NCBI RefSeq assembly: GCF_001592365.1
Contig: NZ_BCWU01000014.1
Span: forward strand, 35,182-99,181
Length of the DNA: 64,000 nucleotides
DNA from: Gordonia hydrophobica NBRC 16057
Lineage (GTDB): Bacteria > Actinomycetota > Actinomycetes > Mycobacteriales > Mycobacteriaceae
Direction of reading: 5' to 3'
Positions 40,452-50,850 of this stretch are shown here, in pieces. The notes below the pieces were generated by a model, which did not search any database, had not been told where the DNA came from, and worked only from the letters and a program-made list of their open reading frames with translations. Both the position numbers and the translations under genes were made by a program. How positions within the stretch are numbered: the first letter of the stretch is position 1; the number at the start of each line of letters is the position of its first letter.

Positions 40452-41376
40452 TCATCTGCCGTCGTTCGATGAGGGGCAGTTGACCGATCCCGAACTCACC
40501 GCGGCGCTGAAATCGCTGGAGTTGACGGTCCGACGCAAACTCGACGGCGTGCTGCAGGGCGAGCACCTGGGGCTGATCCCCGGTCCGGGATCGGAGCCGG
40601 GGGAGGCGCGCGAATACCAGCCCGGCGACGACATCCGCCGTATGGAGTGGTCGGTGACCGCGCGCACCGGCTCCCCGCACGTCCGGCAGATGATCGCCGA
40701 CCGCGAATTGGAGACGTGGTTCGTCGTCGACGCCTCGGCGAGCCTCGACTTCGGTTCGGTGGGGCGGACCAAACGCGATCTGGCGATCGCCGCGGCATCC
40801 GCGGTGGTCCATCTGACCGCGGGCGGCGGCAATCGCCACGGCGCGATCATCGTGACCGGTGACCGCATCGAGCGGATCCCCGCGCTGTCGGGCCGTGCCC
40901 ACGACCGCGCGCTGCTCAAGGCGATCGCCACCACCAGGCGGTCGGCGCCCGGTGTCCGCGGCGACCTCGATGCGGGCCTGGAGGCCCTGCGCAGGCCGCT
41001 GCGTCGGCGTGGACTGGCGGTCGTGATCAGCGACTTCCTCGGCGACATCGACTGGGCGCGCTCGTTGCGCGCGATCGGCGCGCACCACGAACTGCTCGGC
41101 GTCGAGGTGCTCGATCCGCGCGACATCGAACTGCCCGCGGTCGGTCCGGTCACGCTGCGCGACGCCGAGTCGGGCGAGATCGTCGACGTGGACGTGACGC
41201 CGCGCGTGCGCGCCGATTACGCCCGTGCGTCGGCTGCGCACCGTGACGAGGTGCATCGCACCTTCCGCAGTGCGGGCGGGCCGGTGCTGTCGCTCCGCAG
41301 TGATCGCGACTGGATCGCCGACACGGTGCGGTTCGTCGGCACTCGTCGGCGCACCATGGCGGCAGGAGCGCGCTGA
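40438..41376 (+). CDS. DUF58 protein of the MoxR cluster
   Basis: The 312-residue protein has the DUF58 domain (about 50-130 with REYQPGDDIRRMEW) fused to a VWA-like fold with VVDASASLDFG. It is the standard partner between moxR and the membrane VWA gene. It has no membrane segment. The overlap with moxR (14 bases) and the TGATG junction with the next gene indicate a single translation unit. The M. tuberculosis counterpart is Rv1480. Confidence 0.92.
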   Translation: MADASHLPSFDEGQLTDPELTAALKSLELTVRRKLDGVLQGEHLGLIPGPGSEPGEAREYQPGDDIRRMEWSVTARTGSPHVRQMIADRELETWFVVDASASLDFGSVGRTKRDLAIAAASAVVHLTAGGGNRHGAIIVTGDRIERIPALSGRAHDRALLKAIATTRRSAPGVRGDLDAGLEALRRPLRRRGLAVVISDFLGDIDWARSLRAIGAHHELLGVEVLDPRDIELPAVGPVTLRDAESGEIVDVDVTPRVRADYARASAAHRDEVHRTFRSAGGPVLSLRSDRDWIADTVRFVGTRRRTMAAGAR

Positions 41377-42368
41377 TGAGCGATCTGCTCGCCCACCCGT
41401 GGTGGCTGCTGGCGACACTGCTGGTCGTCGCACTGGCCGCCGCGTATGTGTACGTGATGCGGCGCCGGCGGGCCCGTGCCCTGGCGTTCGCGAACCTCGA
41501 CATGCTCCGCTCGGTAACTCCGCGCAATCAGGACCGCTTCAAGCACGTGCCGGTGGCCATCCTGCTGGTCGGACTGCTGCTGTTGACGATCGCCATGGCC
41601 GGACCGATGGCCGAGCGCGACGTCCCGCGCAACCGGGCGACGGTCATGCTGGTCGTCGACGTGTCCAACTCGATGAAGGCGACCGACGTCGCGCCGTCCC
41701 GGTTGAAAGCCGCCCAAGCGGCCGGCCAGCGGTTCGCCGACGATCTGACCAACGGCATCAACCTCGGCCTGGTCTCGTTCGCGGGCACGGCGTCGACCCT
41801 CGTCTCACCGACGCCGGACCACGACGCCACGAAGAAGGCGCTGGAGAAGCTGAAACTCGCGGACAAGACGGCGACCGGTGAGGGCATCTTCGCCGCCTTG
41901 ACGCAGATCCAGACGCTGAACGCGGTGCTCGGCGGACCCGAGGGCGCACCGCCGGCCCGCGTGGTGCTGCTCTCCGACGGCACGCAGACCGTGCCGGAGA
42001 GCCCCGACGATCCGCGCGGCGGGTTCACCGCGGCCCGCAAGGCCAAGGAGATGGGCATTCCGGTGTCGACGATCTCGTTCGGCACGCTCAACGGCACCGT
42101 CGACATCGAGAGCCCCAGCGGCGGAACGCAGAGTGTCTCGGTGCCGGTCGACGACGACTCGCTGCGGAAGATCGCGAACCTCTCCGGCGGCGACTTCTAC
42201 ACCGCGTCGAGCCTCGACGAACTCAAGCAGGTCTATTCCACGCTCCAGAAACAGATCGGCTACGAACGGCAGCGCGGCGACAACTCCCGCCCCTGGTTGA
42301 TCGCGGGCACCCTGCTCGCCATCCTCGGCGCGTTCGCCGCCCTCTTCCTGAACCGGCGACTTCCCTGA
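41376..42368 (+). CDS. Membrane VWA protein (BatA-like)
   Basis: The 330-residue protein has membrane segments at about 8-26, 60-77 and 303-322 and a VWA domain facing outward between the second and third. The MIDAS motif is DVSNSM near residue 90. The M. tuberculosis counterpart is Rv1481. Together with MoxR and the DUF58 protein it forms the three-gene MoxR module; the substrate of the chaperone is not known, but position beside ripA and fabG1-inhA points to envelope stress. Confidence 0.92.
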   Translation: MSDLLAHPWWLLATLLVVALAAAYVYVMRRRRARALAFANLDMLRSVTPRNQDRFKHVPVAILLVGLLLLTIAMAGPMAERDVPRNRATVMLVVDVSNSMKATDVAPSRLKAAQAAGQRFADDLTNGINLGLVSFAGTASTLVSPTPDHDATKKALEKLKLADKTATGEGIFAALTQIQTLNAVLGGPEGAPPARVVLLSDGTQTVPESPDDPRGGFTAARKAKEMGIPVSTISFGTLNGTVDIESPSGGTQSVSVPVDDDSLRKIANLSGGDFYTASSLDELKQVYSTLQKQIGYERQRGDNSRPWLIAGTLLAILGAFAALFLNRRLP

Positions 42369-42378
42369 GATAGGTTGA

Positions 42379-43119
<741 letters not shown>

Positions 43120-43172
43120 GCCCGGTCCACCCACAACTCAATTCGACTTCCGAACCGGACAGGAGCTTTTTC

Positions 43173-44006
43173 GTGAGCGGGATCCTCGCAGGCAAGACCA
43201 TCTTGGTGACCGGCATCATCACCGATGCCTCGATCGCCTTCCACACCGCCAAGGTGGCGCAGGAGCAGGGCGCCAAGGTCATCATCACCGGAATTCCGGA
43301 GCGGTTGCGTCTCATCGACCGCATCGCCAAGCGGCTGCCGCAGGAGGTGCCGCCCGCCATTCCGCTCGACGTCACCGACGAGGAGAGCCTCGGACAGCTC
43401 GCCGACAAGGTGCGTGAGTTGGCCCCCGAGGGCGTCGACGGCGTGGTCCATTCGATCGCATTCGCCCCGAAGACGCTGATGGGTCCCGATGCGGTGCCGT
43501 TCCTGGAGGGCCCCGGTCCCGATGTCGCGAAGTCGTTCGAGATCTCGGCCTGGAGTTATGCCTCGCTCGCGCGCGCAGCGCTGCCGGTGATGAATGAGGG
43601 CGGTTCCATCGTCGGCATGGACTTCGATCCGCGCACCGCGCTGCCCGACTACAACTGGATGGGTGTGGCGAAGGCGGCGCTCGAGTCGGTGAACCGCTAC
43701 GTGGCCCGCGAGGTGGGCGAGGCCAAGCGCATCCGCTCGAACCTCGTCGCCGCGGGGCCCATCAAAACCCTTGCCGCCAAGGCGATTTCGGGAACGGCGA
43801 CCGACGACGCCAAGAAGCTGAACATGCTGAACGAGTACTGGGACGGCGCGTCGCCGATCGGGTGGAACGTGAACGATCCGGGCGTCGTCGGCACCAGCGT
43901 GTGCACCGTGCTCTCGGACTTCCTCCCCGGCACCACCGGATCGATCATCTACGTGGACGGCGGCGCCAGCCACAACACCTGGTTCCCCGACAACTTCCTG
44001 AACTGA
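43173..44006 (+). CDS. inhA: Enoyl-ACP reductase InhA
   Basis: InhA reduces enoyl-ACP with NADH and is the target of isoniazid in M. tuberculosis. The 277-residue protein carries S94 in [10 protein letters not shown], the catalytic Y160 and K167 (in YNWMGVAK), and [11 protein letters not shown] for NAD binding. It is about eight residues longer than the M. tuberculosis protein. The GTG at 43173 has AGGAG 7 bases before it; an upstream open frame that overlaps fabG1 is not used. The stop is 1 base before the start of ferrochelatase. Confidence 0.96.
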   Translation: MSGILAGKTILVTGIITDASIAFHTAKVAQEQGAKVIITGIPERLRLIDRIAKRLPQEVPPAIPLDVTDEESLGQLADKVRELAPEGVDGVVHSIAFAPKTLMGPDAVPFLEGPGPDVAKSFEISAWSYASLARAALPVMNEGGSIVGMDFDPRTALPDYNWMGVAKAALESVNRYVAREVGEAKRIRSNLVAAGPIKTLAAKAISGTATDDAKKLNMLNEYWDGASPIGWNVNDPGVVGTSVCTVLSDFLPGTTGSIIYVDGGASHNTWFPDNFLN

Positions 44007-44007
44007 G

Positions 44008-45072
44008 GTGGCCGACACAGCGGGGAACGGCGCCGCCTTCGACGCGCTGCTGTTCCTCTCGTTCGGCGGGCCGGAACGTCCCGAGGACGTGCGGCCGTTC
44101 CTGGAGAACGTGACGCGTGGTCGGGGAGTGCCACCCGAGCGGCTCGACGACGTGGTGCAGCACTACCTGCACTTCGGCGGCGTCTCGCCGATCAATCGGC
44201 TCAACCTCGCGATGATCGACGCCGTCCGCGCAGAGCTGACGGCGCGCGGCGTGGATCTACCGGTCTACTTCGGCAACCGCAATTGGCACCCGATGGTCGC
44301 CGACACCACCCGGCGGATCTACGACGACGGTCACCGTCGCGTCCTGGTGTTCCCGACGTCGGCGTGGGGCGGCTACTCGGGCTGCAGGCAATACCACGAG
44401 GACATCACGACGGCGCTGACCGACGGCCTGCCCGCCGACGACCCGTCGTTCGTGATGCGGAAGCTGCCGCAGTACTGCGCCGAACCCAAGTTCATCGAGG
44501 CGTTGGTGCGGGCGCTACGGTCCGCGCTGAGCGAGTTCACGCGGACTCCGCGCGTGGTGTTCACCGCCCACTCCATTCCCGAGTCGGCCGATCGCAACGC
44601 CGGCCCGGCGGCCGACGGCGGGCGCCTGTACTCACTGCAGGTCAAGGCGGCGTCGGCCGCCGTCGCCCAGGCGCTGGGGATCGACGAGTTCGACGTCGTC
44701 TGGCAGTCGCGGTCGGGTCCACCTCAGGTGCCGTGGCTGGAGCCCGACATCTGCGACCATCTCCGGTCATTGGGCGAGCGCGGTGTCACGGATGTCGCGG
44801 TGATGCCGATCGGCTTCGTCTCCGATCACCTCGAAGTGATCTGGGACCTCGACTCAGAAGCTCGCGACGTCGCCGCCGACCTGGGAATGAACTACGTCCG
44901 TGTCCCGACCGTCGGCACCGACACGGTGTTCATCTCCTTGATCGCCGACCTGGTGGAGCGGTACGCGGGTGGCGGCGGAGACGTCAGCGCGATGGGATGC
45001 GGGGACAACGGAACCCTGTGCCGCCCGGACTGCTGCGTGCCTGCGCGGCGGCCTCGTCCCACACCTGCGTAG
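44008..45072 (+). CDS. hemH: Coproporphyrin ferrochelatase with [2Fe-2S] site
   Basis: The enzyme inserts iron into coproporphyrin III in the actinobacterial coproporphyrin-dependent heme pathway. The 354-residue protein has the conserved histidine in FTAHSIPES (H188). C157, C331, C338 and C342/C343 match the cysteines that bind a [2Fe-2S] cluster in the M. tuberculosis enzyme. It starts with GTG one base after the inhA stop, so it is translated from the fabG1-inhA transcript. The last residues after the cysteines are basic and proline-rich. Confidence 0.94.
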   Translation: MADTAGNGAAFDALLFLSFGGPERPEDVRPFLENVTRGRGVPPERLDDVVQHYLHFGGVSPINRLNLAMIDAVRAELTARGVDLPVYFGNRNWHPMVADTTRRIYDDGHRRVLVFPTSAWGGYSGCRQYHEDITTALTDGLPADDPSFVMRKLPQYCAEPKFIEALVRALRSALSEFTRTPRVVFTAHSIPESADRNAGPAADGGRLYSLQVKAASAAVAQALGIDEFDVVWQSRSGPPQVPWLEPDICDHLRSLGERGVTDVAVMPIGFVSDHLEVIWDLDSEARDVAADLGMNYVRVPTVGTDTVFISLIADLVERYAGGGGDVSAMGCGDNGTLCRPDCCVPARRPRPTPA

Positions 45073-45096
45073 GACGCACGACCCGAGGGCGTGTCC

Positions 45097-45930
45097 CTAC
45101 TCGCTCCCGACGGTGACGAAGTCGATCAACTCCTCCACGCTGCGCAACAGCGGGACCTCGAGGTCGCGGAAGCTCGCTACGCCGGCCAGGACGCGACGCC
45201 AGCCGTCCTGCGGCGTGCCCCACCCGAGTTCGTTGCAGATCCCGGTCTTCCAGTCGATGCCCATCGGGATCGTCGGCCAGGCCTCGATGCCGACGGACGA
45301 CGGCTTCACCGCCTCCCACACGTCGACGTAGGGATGGCCGCAGACGAGCACGTTGGGGCCGACCTCGGCGGTGAGCTTGGCCTCCTTGGTGCCTGCGACC
45401 AGGTGGTCCACCAGGACACCGACCTTGCGATGCGGAGCGGGCTCGAACTCGGCGAGCATCTCGTCCAGGTTGTCGAGACCGTTCATGGCGATGACGACGA
45501 CGCCCTCACTCCGGAGGTCGTCGCCCCACACGCGTTCGAGGAGGGTCGCGTCGTGCACGCCTTCGACGAAGATGCGGCTGGCGCGCGCGGTGCGGGCTCG
45601 TTGCTTGGGGGCGGCACGGGAGCCGGAGGCGGTCTGCGCCTTCTGGACCGGTCCACGACCGCGCGGGCGGACCAGCGTGACCGGCTTGCCGTCGATCAGA
45701 AAGGCCGCGGGGTACATGGGGAAGACGCGAGTCCGCCCGCGCCGGTCCTCCAGACGGACCAGGTCGCCGGCATAGCTCTTCTCCATCCCGACGACGGCGC
45801 CGCAGAAGCCGGTCGCGGCGTCCTCGACGACGAGATCGCGCTCAGCGGCCACCTCGGGCGCCTTGGGCTTGGTCTTGCGGGGGGAGGACAGCACGTCGCG
45901 GCCGTAACGATCATCGAACACGAAGTCCAA
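45097..45930 (-). CDS. DUF3097 family protein
   Basis: The 277-residue protein belongs to an actinobacterial family of unknown function (DUF3097), with FVEGVHDATLLERVWG and VLVDHLVAGTKE as landmarks; the segment DATLLERVWGDDL followed by VLVDH recalls a Toprim fold. The start is uncertain: TTG at 45930 fits DFVFDDRYGRD at the N-terminus, GTG at 45921 is next. No ribosome site is visible, so translation may be leaderless. It is convergent with ferrochelatase and divergent from the next gene. Confidence 0.82.
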   Translation of the reverse strand: MDFVFDDRYGRDVLSSPRKTKPKAPEVAAERDLVVEDAATGFCGAVVGMEKSYAGDLVRLEDRRGRTRVFPMYPAAFLIDGKPVTLVRPRGRGPVQKAQTASGSRAAPKQRARTARASRIFVEGVHDATLLERVWGDDLRSEGVVVIAMNGLDNLDEMLAEFEPAPHRKVGVLVDHLVAGTKEAKLTAEVGPNVLVCGHPYVDVWEAVKPSSVGIEAWPTIPMGIDWKTGICNELGWGTPQDGWRRVLAGVASFRDLEVPLLRSVEELIDFVTVGSE

Positions 45931-45986
45931 GGGTAGGGGAGTTGAGCGCGACCGCGCGGTCGGCGCACCGAGTAGCGTGTCTGTCG

Positions 45987-46781
45987 ATGACCAGTTCTCC
46001 CACCGCACTCCTTCGCGCCTGGCCCGCGAGCGCACTGGCCGCCTGGACGGCGGCCCTCGACGCCGGGCGCTGCGCCGCGGACGACGTGCTGCAGACGCTG
46101 GCGCACTACGCGCAGGTCCACGAACTCGATCCGGGCGGCGGCGTCCTCGATCTGCTGGCGACGGTCTCCGGGGCGGCCCACCTGTGCGTGCGGATGCCCG
46201 CACCGGGCGACGCCCAGGGGCTGCCTCCCGGCCGCGCGACCGACGCGGCGATGGCCGCGGGCGAGATCCTCCTCGTGGACGACCGCGCTCCCGGCGCAAC
46301 GGGACCCACCCGGCCGCTGGCGCTGGTCCCGATCGGCACCGCGGAGCGCTGCCGCTGGCCGCTTCTGCGACTCGAGGCCGAGGTCTCCGTCGACCAGTTG
46401 GTGTCGGAGGCTTCTCTCGGGGAGATCGAGTACGAGTTGAAGGACGCGACGACCTCCGCGGCCGCCGTGATCGCCGGCCTCGGCGGTGCGCGCGGCGGTT
46501 CACCCGCCGACCTGCGGGACGCACTTGCCGCACGCGTCGCCGCCGCGCAGATCGATCTGCCGCCGCACGACCAGCCGCGGATCGATCGGGTGTTGGCCAG
46601 TGCCGCCCAGATCGACGCGATCCTCTCGCTCGTCGGCAGCGGGACGCTCGGCGACTCCGGGGCGCAGGTGAACCGCGCCGACGAACAGCTCCGTCGACTG
46701 TCGTCGGTGACCCGCCGTGCTCGCAGCGCGGCGATCAACGCGCTGCTCGCCGAGTTCCGCTATCGCACTCGCGCGCGCTGA
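45987..46781 (+). CDS. Conserved actinobacterial protein of unknown function
   Basis: The 264-residue protein is soluble, acidic and alanine-leucine rich, mostly helical by appearance. I do not recognise it. It has no signal peptide, no membrane segment and no catalytic motif I can name. The ATG at 45987 is preferred over a longer open frame that begins at 45942. It is divergent from the DUF3097 gene and convergent with the SatD-module genes; 16 bases separate its end from the next stop codon. Confidence 0.72.
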   Translation: MTSSPTALLRAWPASALAAWTAALDAGRCAADDVLQTLAHYAQVHELDPGGGVLDLLATVSGAAHLCVRMPAPGDAQGLPPGRATDAAMAAGEILLVDDRAPGATGPTRPLALVPIGTAERCRWPLLRLEAEVSVDQLVSEASLGEIEYELKDATTSAAAVIAGLGGARGGSPADLRDALAARVAAAQIDLPPHDQPRIDRVLASAAQIDAILSLVGSGTLGDSGAQVNRADEQLRRLSSVTRRARSAAINALLAEFRYRTRAR

Positions 46782-46797
46782 CGTCCACGGCGAGGCG

Positions 46798-47352
46798 TCA
46801 CAGCGCGGCGAGCCATCCCACGCCGGCGAACGCCGACGCCCACAGCACTGACGCGAACGTTCCGAGGATGAACTGCTCGCTGGCCCGCGGCGCCCGGAGT
46901 TCGGAGAATCGGGCCAGGCTCTTGACCGCCAGGATCACGCCGACGCCCGCGGGCCACGCCAAGAGCAGTGACGCGGCGACCGCGGTCCGTTCGAGAAGGC
47001 CGATCACTCGTCCGCCGCGTAGCGGAGCGTCGGGCTCGTCGTCGTGGTTGTCGGCACGCGTCGGAATTCCACCTGCGGCCAGGACTACGCGGACCACCCC
47101 TGATCCGGTCACCGCCGCGGCCAGCACCGCAACGACCGCCGTCGTGACGACCACCGCCTGCCCGGCCGGTTCGGTCGTCGCCGCCACGACCGCCGCGACG
47201 GCCAGCAGGACGGCACACGCAGCCGTGACGACGATGTCGACGCCGAGGACGTCGCGATCGCTGCGGTGCGGATCGTCGACCCTGCGACGCCGTACCGCCC
47301 ATCCGGCTGTCGACGTGGCGATGGCGAGCACCAGCAGCAGCGGAATCATCAT
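46798..47352 (-). CDS. Membrane partner of the SatD-like protein
   Basis: The 184-residue protein has about five membrane segments. The last third reads VKSLARFSEL followed by EQFILGTFASVLWA, which resembles the AKSI-RF ... EY-IIGTL-S motif of membrane proteins encoded beside SatD in many bacteria (DUF3307-type partners). It overlaps the stop of the SatD-like gene by four bases (ATGA), so the pair is translationally coupled. The start is the first of two ATG codons at 47352. The role of this pair is unknown. Confidence 0.72.
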   Translation of the reverse strand: MMIPLLLVLAIATSTAGWAVRRRRVDDPHRSDRDVLGVDIVVTAACAVLLAVAAVVAATTEPAGQAVVVTTAVVAVLAAAVTGSGVVRVVLAAGGIPTRADNHDDEPDAPLRGGRVIGLLERTAVAASLLLAWPAGVGVILAVKSLARFSELRAPRASEQFILGTFASVLWASAFAGVGWLAAL

Positions 47353-47954
47353 GGTCTCGCTCCACTCGCTCCGGTGTGGTGGTCGGCGGCGTCGAGAGCC
47401 GCGGCGAACAGCCGGACGGCCGACGGTTCGATGTCCCACCGTGCGTGCCGCAGACGCAGCGATATCGCCTGCGGCGAGATCCCGAGGCGTTCGGCGGCAT
47501 CGGCCTGGCTGGTGCCGTCGGCGACCAGTGCGACGGCCTCCCGTCCGGCGTCGGAGCGATCGGTCAGGACGTCGACGAGCAGCCGACCCGCCGTCTGCGC
47601 ATGGACGCACGACGCCGACTCGCCGGCGATGGTGAGATGCCACCGGTTCTTCTTGGCGTCCTCGACTGCGGTGCGCGCGAAGACGAAGGCCTCGCCGGCG
47701 CCCGCCCGCGTCTCGGCGGGCAGCGGGGTGTCGACCGCGCCGACGCCGATACCGACACTCCACTCGCCGGAAGCCGCCAGCTCCGCGGCGAGGGACGCGA
47801 CGTGATCGGGGGCGTCGAACACCGCCTGGACTTCATCGCCCGCAGTGCGATCGAAAGGACGGACCATTCCGGGCACGGACGTGCGACGCAGGAGATCCGG
47901 CACTTTGTCGACACCCCCTCGGCTCCCGCGTTGATCAACCGTCAGGACGAACAC
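47349..47954 (-). CDS. SatD-like protein with C-terminal helix-turn-helix
   Basis: The 201-residue protein begins with MFVLTVDQRGSR and has DRTAGDEVQAV at 35-45; these fit the DxxGSR and GDE-Q pattern of the SatD family. The C-terminus (about 140-172, with TSQADAAERLGISPQAISLRL) is a helix-turn-helix. The GTG at 47954 was chosen because GGAGG lies 6 bases upstream. The gene is coupled to a membrane protein and has a 26-base palindrome 67 bases upstream. A regulator that senses a signal with the membrane partner is plausible but not shown. Confidence 0.72.
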   Translation of the reverse strand: MFVLTVDQRGSRGGVDKVPDLLRRTSVPGMVRPFDRTAGDEVQAVFDAPDHVASLAAELAASGEWSVGIGVGAVDTPLPAETRAGAGEAFVFARTAVEDAKKNRWHLTIAGESASCVHAQTAGRLLVDVLTDRSDAGREAVALVADGTSQADAAERLGISPQAISLRLRHARWDIEPSAVRLFAAALDAADHHTGASGARP

Positions 47955-48020
47955 GGCCCGCCTCCGTTCTGCGTATCGCCTGCACCGCCGGTCCGGGTCG
48001 TCGAAGCCGCACCGCGGCAG

Positions 48021-48046
48021 TTCATCAAGTAATATCACTTGATCAA
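48021..48046. promoter_or_regulatory. 26-base palindrome upstream of the SatD-like gene
   Basis: The sequence is symmetric at 11 of 13 pairs around 48033/48034, with perfect 7-base arms ATCAAGT (48024-48030) and ACTTGAT (48037-48043). A further ATCAAG half site is at 48053-48058. It lies in an AT-rich island between the TVP38 gene stop and the SatD-like gene start. It may be the operator of the SatD operon. The same arms recur at 54112-54131. Confidence 0.6.
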
Positions 48047-48062
48047 AATCAAATCAAGCATT

Positions 48063-48836
48063 TTAACTTGACGGCTGACTCTTTACTGGAAGGCGACTGT
48101 CGACGATCAACCCGATCACTCCGATCGCGAACAGCACTCCAGAGAAGATGAGACTGACCGGGTTCTTGGCGCCGGCGAGGGCGTCGCCGAGGAAGATCAG
48201 CGACGCGTTCCCCGGTGTCATGCCGATCACCGAGGCCGCGGCGAATGCCCCGAGGCGCACACTGGACAAGCCTGATAGGTAATTCACAAGTGAGAAGGGA
48301 CACACCGCGATCAAGCGCAGTGACCCCACCGCCAACCACCCGCGCGCGGCCAGGCGGAGCTCCACGGAGGCGATCGCCGGATGCTTCAGATACTGCTGCA
48401 CCCGGTCGCGTCCCAGCCTGCGGGCGACGAGGAAGGCGACGATGGCCGCAGCGGTCGCGGCGATCGTCACGCCGACGAAGGCGATCAGCGGTGAGAACAG
48501 CAGACCGGCGGCGAACGTGAAGGGTGTGCGCGGGATCGGGGTGGCGGCCACGACCGCGTAGGCCAGGAAGTATGCGGCCGGAAACCACGCTCCCAAGGAC
48601 TCCGACCAGGCACGCATGGTGCTGATCGTCGGCAGCGGGATGTAGTACGCGGCGATCAGGATCGCGATGAAACCGATCAGCGCGATCACCCCGCGGATCG
48701 CCGTCGCGCGGCTCACCCGCAAGATCCGGGCCGCGCCCGCATCACCGCCGGAGGTCTCGCTCGGTTGGTCATGGTTGAGTTCGAGTGACACCGGTTGCTC
48801 GGCCAGATCCTCCGACCGTCGTGAATTGATGCGCAC
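48063..48836 (-). CDS. TVP38/TMEM64 (VTT domain) membrane protein
   Basis: The 257-residue protein has a polar N-terminus of about 45 residues and some six membrane segments. It carries the VTT-domain features with PIPRTPFTFAAGLLF (about 100-114) and the RLIAVCPFSLVNYLSG stretch. Proteins of this family are implicated in lipid scrambling or transport; the exact role here is unknown. It corresponds to Rv1491c, beside the mutase operon. It is divergent from mutA with 112 bases between the starts. Confidence 0.88.
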   Translation of the reverse strand: MRINSRRSEDLAEQPVSLELNHDQPSETSGGDAGAARILRVSRATAIRGVIALIGFIAILIAAYYIPLPTISTMRAWSESLGAWFPAAYFLAYAVVAATPIPRTPFTFAAGLLFSPLIAFVGVTIAATAAAIVAFLVARRLGRDRVQQYLKHPAIASVELRLAARGWLAVGSLRLIAVCPFSLVNYLSGLSSVRLGAFAAASVIGMTPGNASLIFLGDALAGAKNPVSLIFSGVLFAIGVIGLIVDSRLPVKSQPSS

Positions 48837-48881
48837 AACGCGCTATTTTACGGGTTGGATCACATCCCGCAGCCTGGGCCG

Positions 48882-48901
48882 ACCGAACGATCGGTTATCG
48901 T
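48882..48901 (+). promoter_or_regulatory. Candidate mutA promoter with palindrome
   Basis: ACCGAACGATCGGT (48882-48895) is a palindrome with one mismatched pair and lies directly before TATCGT (48896-48901), a good -10 match. The leader would be about 40 bases, ending with GGAGG (48933-48937) before the ATG at 48949. The palindrome may be an operator of a propionate or methylmalonyl-CoA regulator; that is inference. Confidence 0.4.
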
Positions 48902-48948
48902 TCCCTACGACGACAAGTCATGCCCGAGCTATGGAGGTAAGCGAGCCG

Positions 48949-50850
48949 ATGACGGCAAGTGACGACGCGGTGCAGCCCGGCGCCGACGCCCTGCAGCAGG
49001 CGTACAGCACATGGTCCGACGCGGCCGCCGGAGTTCTGGCGAAGTCGCGGAAGGTGACCGTCGACGAGCTGACCGACACGCCGGAGGCGTTGCTCTCGAC
49101 CCACACCGCCGACGGCACCGTGGTTCGCCCGCTGTACACCCGCAAGGACGAGACCGCGGAACCGGGACTGCCCGGCCAGTTCCCGTTCGTACGCGGCGCC
49201 GACCCCGTCCGGGACGTCAACGTCGGGTGGCGGGTCACCGAGCGATTCGGCGACGGGCCTGCGACTGCCGAGGCCGTCAATGAGCAGATCCTCGACGCCG
49301 CAGGCAACGGCACCAGCGGCCTGTGGCTGCGCTTCGGCGGGGCGCTCTCGGCCGACGACGTCGCGACGGTCCTGTCCGGCGTGTACCTCGATCTGATGCC
49401 GGTCACTCTGGACGCCGGGGCCGACGGCATCGCCGTCGCACGCGCCTACCTCGCCGCCCGGGCCGCCGCTCCGGCCGCACCGGAGGCCGCGCCCGCCACC
49501 GTCGCGACCATTCAGAGCCTCGGTCTCTCGCCCTACACCGCCGCCTATTCCGGACGCGCGACGGTCGACGCCGCAGAGGCCACCGCGCTCGCCGCGGACG
49601 TTCCCGCAGGCGTCCGCGTCTTTCGCGTCGACGGCACCGACTTCAGCCAGGCGGGCGCAGGCAACTCGCAGGAACTCGGCTTCGCCGTCGCCGCGGCCGT
49701 CGCTCACGTCCGTGATCTCGTCGCGGCCGGTCTCAGCACTCAGCAGGCGCTGGCGCAGATCACCTTCGCGATCTCGGTCGACGACGATCAGTTCGCAGGC
49801 ATCGCCAAGCTGCGTGCACTGCGCACGGTCTGGTCGCGGGTCGCCGACGTGCTCGGCGAGCCTGCTGCCGGAGCCGCCGTCACCCACGCGGTGACCGACC
49901 TCGCGATGCTCACCCAGCGCGATCCGTGGGTCAACATGCTTCGCTCCACCGTCGCCGCGTTCGGCGCGGGCCTCGGCGGCGCCGACCAGGTCACCGTCCT
50001 GGGCTACGACGCCGCGCTGCCCGTCGACGAGCGCACCTCGAGTGCGTCGTTCTCGCAGCGCATCGCCCGCAACACGCAATTACTGCTGCTCGAGGAGTCC
50101 AACCTCGGCCGCGTCCTCGACCCCGCGGGCGGCTCGTGGTTCGTCGAATCGCTGACGGCCGACCTCGCCGCCGCCGCTTGGGACCTGTTCACCGAGGTCG
50201 AGCGCCGCGGTGGCTTCTCCGCCGCCGTCGCCGACGGTTGGATCGGTGAGCAGATCGCCGAATCCCTCGCCGCACGCGATGTGGAGGTGGCGCATCGCCG
50301 GGCACCGCTGACCGGTGTCAGCGAGTTCCCGAACCTCGAGGAGGCCGCGCGTCCGGAAGGGACCGCCGCGAGCGTCGACCTCGCGACCGCAAGCCCGCGG
50401 CTGGCACGCGTGGCCCGCCAGTTCGAGGCGCTCCGCGATCGCGCCGACGCTGCAGGCACCCGCCCGTCGGTGCTGCTTCTCCCGCTCGGATCGGTCGCCG
50501 AGCACAACGGCCGCACCACCTTCGTCTCGAACCTGCTCGCCGCGGGCGGCATCGCCGCGGTGAACCCGGGGCCGGTCGAGCCCGATGGCATCGCCGCGCT
50601 CGTCGCCGGACAGTCTGTGAGCGTCGCCGTCCTGTGCGGCACAGGCAAGCGGTACGCCTCCGACGGCCCGGCCGCGCTGGCCGCCGCGCGTGCGGCAGGG
50701 ATCGACCGCGTGCTACTCGCCGGACCTGACCGCGAATGGCCGGAGGGCTCCGATCCGGTCGACGGCTCGCTCCGCGTGGGCATCGACGCCGTAGCCACCC
50801 TGACTGAACTTCTCGATCACCTGACCGACGGCGGGAGCGCATCCGCATGA
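48949..50850 (+). CDS. mutA: Methylmalonyl-CoA mutase small subunit
   Basis: MutA is the non-catalytic subunit of the adenosylcobalamin enzyme that interconverts methylmalonyl-CoA and succinyl-CoA, used in propionate and odd-chain fatty acid breakdown. The 633-residue protein has the TIM-barrel mutase fold and a degenerate B12 domain without the DxHxxG motif. The ATG at 48949 follows GGAGG by 11 bases; the ATG at 48931 overlaps that ribosome site and is unlikely. The stop overlaps the mutB start (ATGA). Confidence 0.95.
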   Translation: MTASDDAVQPGADALQQAYSTWSDAAAGVLAKSRKVTVDELTDTPEALLSTHTADGTVVRPLYTRKDETAEPGLPGQFPFVRGADPVRDVNVGWRVTERFGDGPATAEAVNEQILDAAGNGTSGLWLRFGGALSADDVATVLSGVYLDLMPVTLDAGADGIAVARAYLAARAAAPAAPEAAPATVATIQSLGLSPYTAAYSGRATVDAAEATALAADVPAGVRVFRVDGTDFSQAGAGNSQELGFAVAAAVAHVRDLVAAGLSTQQALAQITFAISVDDDQFAGIAKLRALRTVWSRVADVLGEPAAGAAVTHAVTDLAMLTQRDPWVNMLRSTVAAFGAGLGGADQVTVLGYDAALPVDERTSSASFSQRIARNTQLLLLEESNLGRVLDPAGGSWFVESLTADLAAAAWDLFTEVERRGGFSAAVADGWIGEQIAESLAARDVEVAHRRAPLTGVSEFPNLEEAARPEGTAASVDLATASPRLARVARQFEALRDRADAAGTRPSVLLLPLGSVAEHNGRTTFVSNLLAAGGIAAVNPGPVEPDGIAALVAGQSVSVAVLCGTGKRYASDGPAALAAARAAGIDRVLLAGPDREWPEGSDPVDGSLRVGIDAVATLTELLDHLTDGGSASA

